A stretch of 60,480 nucleotides of DNA from Syntrophus sp. (in: bacteria). GTDB taxonomy: Bacteria > Desulfobacterota > Syntrophorhabdia > Syntrophorhabdales > Syntrophorhabdaceae. Of this stretch, positions 57,252-60,480 are shown piece after piece; position 1 is the first letter of the stretch, and each line of letters begins with the position of its first letter. The DNA lies in the NCBI GenBank assembly GCA_013824835.1, contig PNOM01000007.1:1-60480 (forward strand), in the 5' to 3' direction. A model generated the notes under the pieces. It did no database searches and was not told the DNA's origin. It saw nothing but the letters and a program-made list of their open reading frames with translations. The position numbers and the translations under genes are program-made.

Positions 57252-57836
57252 ATGGGCAGAGAAGCGACGGTAACGAGGGAGACAAAAGAGACGACCATTA
57301 CGGTGCGGATCACTATAGATGGGGAAGGTCGGTCCAGCGTGTCAACGGGGATTCCTTTTTTCGACCACATGCTCCACCTCTTTGCGCGGCACGGGTTTTT
57401 TGACCTTGAGATCACCGCAAAGGGGGATATCGAGGTAGATTACCACCATACCGTAGAAGATGTGGGCATTGTCATGGGCAGGGCGTTCAAAGAGGCCCTG
57501 CAGAATTTTGAAGGGTTGAAACGATACGGCCATGCGGTAATCCCCATGGATGAGTCCCTTGCCATGGTGGCGATAGACTTGTGCGGGAGACAGGCCTTTG
57601 TGTGGAAGGGGGATATACAGGGAAGGGTAGGCCCCTTTGATGTTGAGGCGGTGAAGGAGTTTTTTAAGGCCTTTGTAAGTGAGGTCAGGTGCAGCCTCCA
57701 TGTAAACCTGCTTTATGGCGAGAACCTCCACCACAAGGTAGAGGCCATATTCAAGGCCTTTGGAAGGGCGATGAATGGTGCGGCAACAAAGGATGAACAG
57801 GTAAAAGGGGCGCTTTCCACGAAAGGGATTCTATGA
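57252..57836 (+). CDS. hisB: Imidazoleglycerol-phosphate dehydratase
   Basis: 194 residues, the monofunctional dehydratase without the phosphatase domain of enteric HisB. The metal-ligand motifs FFDHMLHLFARHG and HHTVEDVGIVMG, and the second-half HHKVEAIFKAFGRA, are complete. GGGGGAACAT provides the ribosome binding site. Overlaps hisH by 4 nt. Confidence 0.96.
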   Translation: MGREATVTRETKETTITVRITIDGEGRSSVSTGIPFFDHMLHLFARHGFFDLEITAKGDIEVDYHHTVEDVGIVMGRAFKEALQNFEGLKRYGHAVIPMDESLAMVAIDLCGRQAFVWKGDIQGRVGPFDVEAVKEFFKAFVSEVRCSLHVNLLYGENLHHKVEAIFKAFGRAMNGAATKDEQVKGALSTKGIL

Positions 57837-58435
57837 TCGCAATTGTTGATTACGGAATGGGAAATCTTAAGAGCGTAACCAACGCCTTTCAGAAGCTCAA
57901 GGCTGATGCAGTCATTACCCGGGATAAAAAGGTGATAGAAGAGTCAAAGGCAATTGTACTCCCCGGTGTCGGGGCCTTCGGTAAATGCATTGAAAACCTG
58001 CAAAAGTTCGATCTTCTTGATTTCATAAAAGACCAGATCATGAAGGACAAGCTCTATCTCGGCATATGTCTCGGCATGCAGATACTCTTTGAATCAAGCG
58101 AAGAAGCCCCCGGCGTAAAGGGTATGGGGTTTGTCAAGGGCACGGTCCCGAGATTCAGCAGCGACCTCAAGGTGCCCCATATGGGCTGGAACAGCATAGA
58201 ACGGGTAAAAGGCGCTGACGTTCTCGACGGCATAGATGACGGGGAGTTTTTCTATTTTGTCCACTCCTACTACTGCCTCCCCGAGGAGGATGTAGTAGCC
58301 ACAAAGACGTCCTACGGCATTGACTTTGCCTCTTCCATACAGAAAAATCGCGTCTTCGCCTGCCAGTTTCACCCGGAGAAGAGCCAGAAGAAGGGGCTCG
58401 CACTTCTCCAGAATTTCCTGCATCTTGCGGAGTAG
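57833..58435 (+). CDS. hisH: Imidazole glycerol phosphate synthase, glutamine amidotransferase subunit
   Basis: 200 residues of the class I glutaminase fold. The nucleophile is in GICLGMQILFE and the His-Glu pair in FHPEKSQ. It supplies ammonia to HisF. hisA and hisF normally follow in this lineage but are absent here; the next 370 bp hold no gene. Confidence 0.96.
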   Translation: MIAIVDYGMGNLKSVTNAFQKLKADAVITRDKKVIEESKAIVLPGVGAFGKCIENLQKFDLLDFIKDQIMKDKLYLGICLGMQILFESSEEAPGVKGMGFVKGTVPRFSSDLKVPHMGWNSIERVKGADVLDGIDDGEFFYFVHSYYCLPEEDVVATKTSYGIDFASSIQKNRVFACQFHPEKSQKKGLALLQNFLHLAE

Positions 58436-58490
58436 TGGGGGCCGATTTGCCTTCGGCTACAGCTTCGGTATCTTTGTTGTCAGCTTCCTT

Positions 58491-58505
58491 GACGTACTTC
58501 GTCTC
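58491..58505 (+). repeat. Short direct repeat, first unit
   Basis: GACGTACTTCGTCTC, identical to 58711-58725 and containing the GACG/CGTC inverted pair. It lies in the gene-free stretch 58436-58807, where no other feature is recognisable. Confidence 0.5.
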
Positions 58506-58710
58506 GTAAGCCCTCAGTTTCTTTCCGGTTCAGTTAAAAGCCCAATATTACCTCTCTATATCTTATGGTCGGCATCCATGAGTCTTTTTATGCAGATTCT
58601 TCGGTTTGCAGTATATTCCGGTAACCTCAATATAAAAGATACCACATTGTTGCCGGATGGAGTGCCGGGAGCCGTCCAAGAATATCAACTTGTTTAGCTT
58701 AGCAACTGAG

Positions 58711-58725
58711 GACGTACTTCGTCTC
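58711..58725 (+). repeat. Short direct repeat, second unit
   Basis: GACGTACTTCGTCTC, an exact second copy, 220 bp after the first and about 83 bp before the small antitoxin gene. Confidence 0.5.
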
Positions 58726-58807
58726 AATGAATTCATTAGCACAAATATTCATAGGGTGTGGTATATTATATATCGAGAAAGCTATGGTAGAAGGGAGGCG
58801 CTGAGGC

Positions 58808-58987
58808 ATGGAGACGATAAAACAAGAGGCGATCAAGGCAATTTCAAAACTGCCTGAATCTGCCAACATCGATGACATCATGTATGAACTTTATGTGATT
58901 GATAAGGTCAGCATGGGTAGAGAAGCAGTGGAAAACGGAGATTCAATTTCTGCGGAAGAATTAAGGAGAGAGATACAGTCTTGGTAA
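58808..58987 (+). CDS. Small antitoxin of a ParE/RelE-type pair
   Basis: 59 residues. The composition (QEAIKAISKLPESANIDDIMYELYVIDKV, then an acidic EELRREIQSW tail; shown here across two motifs) matches small antitoxins that pair with RelE/ParE toxins. AGGGAGG lies upstream of the ATG. The toxin position downstream holds only a decayed remnant. Confidence 0.65.
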   Translation: METIKQEAIKAISKLPESANIDDIMYELYVIDKVSMGREAVENGDSISAEELRREIQSW

Positions 58988-59074
58988 GGGTCAAAACCGG
59001 CCAAACTTGATTTAAAGCAAATCCATGACTTCATTCAATACCCAAACAAGATCGAGATTCTTGCATTAATTCAC
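58981..59074 (+). pseudogene. Remnant of a ParE/RelE toxin gene
   Basis: After the antitoxin, a TTG frame begins VRVK as ParE toxins do, then shifts frame to KPAKLDLKQIHDFI (typical ParE N-terminus). It joins directly to PNKIEILALIH, which resembles the ParE C-terminal strand. The central roughly 50-60 residues are missing. A frameshift plus an internal deletion has destroyed the toxin. Confidence 0.55.
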
Positions 59075-59083
59075 TACCTAATT

Positions 59084-59383
59084 TCACGCATGTGCAAGTT
59101 CACGAATAGCTACAAGTCTTTGACCGATGGTCTTTTCCGCTATTTTTAGGTCGTAGGCTGCCTGCAGGTTAATCCAGTGTTGAGGGGTTTGGCTGAATGC
59201 CTTGCCAAAAAGCAGGGCCATTTCAGCGGTGACAGGGCGTTTTCCTTTGACTACATGAGAAATTCTCATGGCTGACAGTCCCATGGCGCGGGCAAATTCG
59301 GCCTGGGAAATCCCCAGTTCGTCCAAGATCTCTTTGAGAAATTCCCCCGGATGAATCGGCGGTAAATTGTTTTTCGGATTCAT
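59084..59383 (-). CDS. higA: HigA-type antitoxin (XRE family), orphan
   Basis: 99 residues of the HigA antidote family: PPIHPGEFLKEILDELG, then a helix-turn-helix (SQAEFARAMGLSAMRISHVV) and the closing FGKAFSQTPQHWINLQ. HigA normally neutralises the HigB mRNA interferase encoded just upstream and represses the operon. No higB frame exists upstream (59384-59626), so this is a solitary antitoxin or regulator. AGGAGG precedes the ATG. Confidence 0.88.
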   Translation of the reverse strand: MNPKNNLPPIHPGEFLKEILDELGISQAEFARAMGLSAMRISHVVKGKRPVTAEMALLFGKAFSQTPQHWINLQAAYDLKIAEKTIGQRLVAIRELAHA

Positions 59384-59441
59384 GGAGCTACCTCCTTAGC
59401 GATCTCGGAATCCGCAAACGTTCTAATCATTGGAATAAATA

Positions 59442-59456
59442 TAAACAAATTGTTTA
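59442..59456 (-). promoter_or_regulatory. Palindromic operator upstream of higA
   Basis: TAAACAA-A-TTGTTTA, a perfect 7-bp inverted repeat with one central base, 59 bp before the higA ATG. Placement and symmetry fit an autorepression site for the HigA protein. Confidence 0.55.
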
Positions 59457-59501
59457 CAAATGTCAAGGAGATGTAGTGGGCGGAAAACCCCCACTTTTTA
59501 T

Positions 59502-59530
59502 TTGCAGATTCCCCTGCGATGTCCTATAAT
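59502..59530 (+). promoter_or_regulatory. Sigma70-type promoter for the TPR gene
   Basis: TTGCAG (59502-59507), 17-bp spacer, TATAAT (59525-59530). It lies about 97 bp before the ATG at 59627. Confidence 0.55.
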
Positions 59531-59643
59531 TACCTGAAATTGTTCGTTGGTTTGTACGCAAAACCGCGGTTGTAGTTAACAACGCTTAGAGTTAACGTTA
59601 TTCAGAGAATTGAGGGAGGGAAATCCATGGACAAGAAAAAGCT

Positions 59644-60408
59644 TTGTTGGATGATGGGGGAGTTCTGGTTGCCGTTTTTATAGCAGCAAATTGCGGCTGG
59701 TGCGCAAATGCGGCTGACAGCGCGAGGGAAGCGATCAAGCTTGGTATGCACGAGCGTGCTCTTAAGATACTCAACGCCAGGCTGGACGAAAAGCCGAGCG
59801 ATGTGGATGCGCACCTTGCCCTGGCCGAGTGTTATTTTGCCATGCGGGATTTCAGCGCTGCCGACACCTCTCTCGACCGAGTGCTGGTGCTGAAGCCAGG
59901 ATATACCTATCAGGTTGGTTCTGCTTACCATTCCGCCGGTGAGAGGGCTATGCGGAATAATCGACTGGCTGAGGCGAAGATGCTCTATGACAAGGCGATC
60001 GCCAATGCCCCTGCTTTCAAAAAGCAAGTGGCCGGCAAGTACATGATTATCGGTAATGGATTGTTGGCACAAGGGCAGATTAATGAAGCGCTTATGGCCT
60101 ATTACCAAGAAGTCAGCATAAACCCCAAAGCAAACAGAAATGAAATCGCAGAACGGCTGTTTAATCGAGGCAAAAACTATTTGGGCAGCAATGATGCGAT
60201 GGCCGAAAATTTGTTCTCACGTGCCAGTTCTATTGACAGTTCATATGCCGGCAAAGTAAGTCAAGCTAAAAATGATTACGCGCAGTCACTGCTTGCTCGG
60301 GCAAAAGCCAGCACAAAAGAAAGCGAGAAAGAAGAACTCAAAAAACTTGCAGTAAAATATGGTGTTTCACTTGAAAAAGCAAACAAGGAAGTTCCTTCAC
60401 GTCAATGA
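59644..60408 (+). CDS. Exported TPR-repeat protein with frameshifted signal peptide
   Basis: About 254 residues in this frame, with tetratricopeptide-like helical repeats (AREAIKLGMHERALKILNAR, SDVDAHLALAECYFAMRDF) over residues 25-190. The hydrophobic stretch VLVAVFIAANCGWCANA before them looks like a signal peptide lacking its basic start. That start exists in another frame: GAGGGAGGG and ATG at 59627 encode MDKKKLCWMMG. One extra G in the run at 59656-59661 would join the two. Either a sequencing error or a real mutation. The frame continues open past the TGA to the window end (60409-60480), so the coding end is also uncertain. Confidence 0.7.
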   Translation: MLDDGGVLVAVFIAANCGWCANAADSAREAIKLGMHERALKILNARLDEKPSDVDAHLALAECYFAMRDFSAADTSLDRVLVLKPGYTYQVGSAYHSAGERAMRNNRLAEAKMLYDKAIANAPAFKKQVAGKYMIIGNGLLAQGQINEALMAYYQEVSINPKANRNEIAERLFNRGKNYLGSNDAMAENLFSRASSIDSSYAGKVSQAKNDYAQSLLARAKASTKESEKEELKKLAVKYGVSLEKANKEVPSRQ

Positions 60409-60480
60409 CACCAAGTCGGAAAAACAAAAACAGTTTTCGGCAAAGGCACCGAGGGTGATACCGCAGTTCGTGCTGTCGAA

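Noticed and set aside
58320-58697. 125-codon frame overlapping the hisH end
   Set aside because: Its first third is a shadow of hisH and the remainder shows no domain, ribosome binding site or family-like composition.

Overview
The window looks like a piece of a Desulfobacterota (deltaproteobacterial) chromosome beside the replication origin. The gene string dnaA-dnaN-gyrB-coaE-rho-rpmE-prfA-prmC-murA-hisD-hisG-hisB-hisH and companions such as LarE, YifB, a V4R protein and the GGGtGRT/NifU-like pair suggest a free-living or syntrophic anaerobe. That placement is inference; no rRNA or tRNA gene was seen to anchor it.

Layout. 1-1.7 kb: a DUF4239 membrane protein, two copies of a dispersed palindromic repeat, and a broken sensor gene. 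1.7-10.1 kb: a genome-defence and repair block, with an AT-rich RloC-like ATPase/anticodon nuclease, the SbcD-SbcC nuclease pair and a DUF433/DUF5615 toxin-antitoxin pair. 10.1-21.2 kb: signalling, with KdpE and an N-terminally truncated KdpD lacking any kdpFABC, a coupled inositol-phosphatase/V4R/histidine-kinase operon, an MBL hydrolase, Ogt, a divergent sigma54-activator-like AAA+ protein, LarE, and a large PAS/GAF histidine kinase. 21.2-29.2 kb: a PLD-family lipoprotein, a metallophosphoesterase, PurE, a P1 peptidase, a sirtuin, ManC and YifB. 29.4-38.1 kb: a single 8.7-kb gene for a cyclic beta-1,2-glucan synthase-like enzyme. 38.3-44.9 kb: an anti-sigma/DRTGG pair, a divergent adenine-deaminase-like enzyme, GGGtGRT and NifU-like proteins separated by a third copy of the dispersed repeat, a possible leader-peptide/structured-RNA unit, a PH-domain membrane protein and a CDF metal exporter.

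45.0-58.4 kb: a long co-directional run of replication, translation-termination, cell-wall and histidine genes with many 1-4 nt overlaps. DnaA-box matches lie on both sides of dnaA. The histidine genes stop at hisH; hisA and hisF do not follow. 58.4-60.5 kb: toxin-antitoxin debris (an intact antitoxin with an internally deleted ParE remnant, and an orphan HigA with a palindromic operator), then a TPR protein whose signal peptide appears split by a one-base frameshift.

The most interesting non-coding signals are: a three-copy repeat family whose central hairpin covaries; two long hairpins placed exactly between convergent genes; an 11-codon ORF with a strong ribosome binding site followed by an 89-nt foldable segment at 43.2 kb; and a 110-nt segment with complementary ends at 1.55-1.66 kb. 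No CRISPR array, insertion sequence or prophage was seen.
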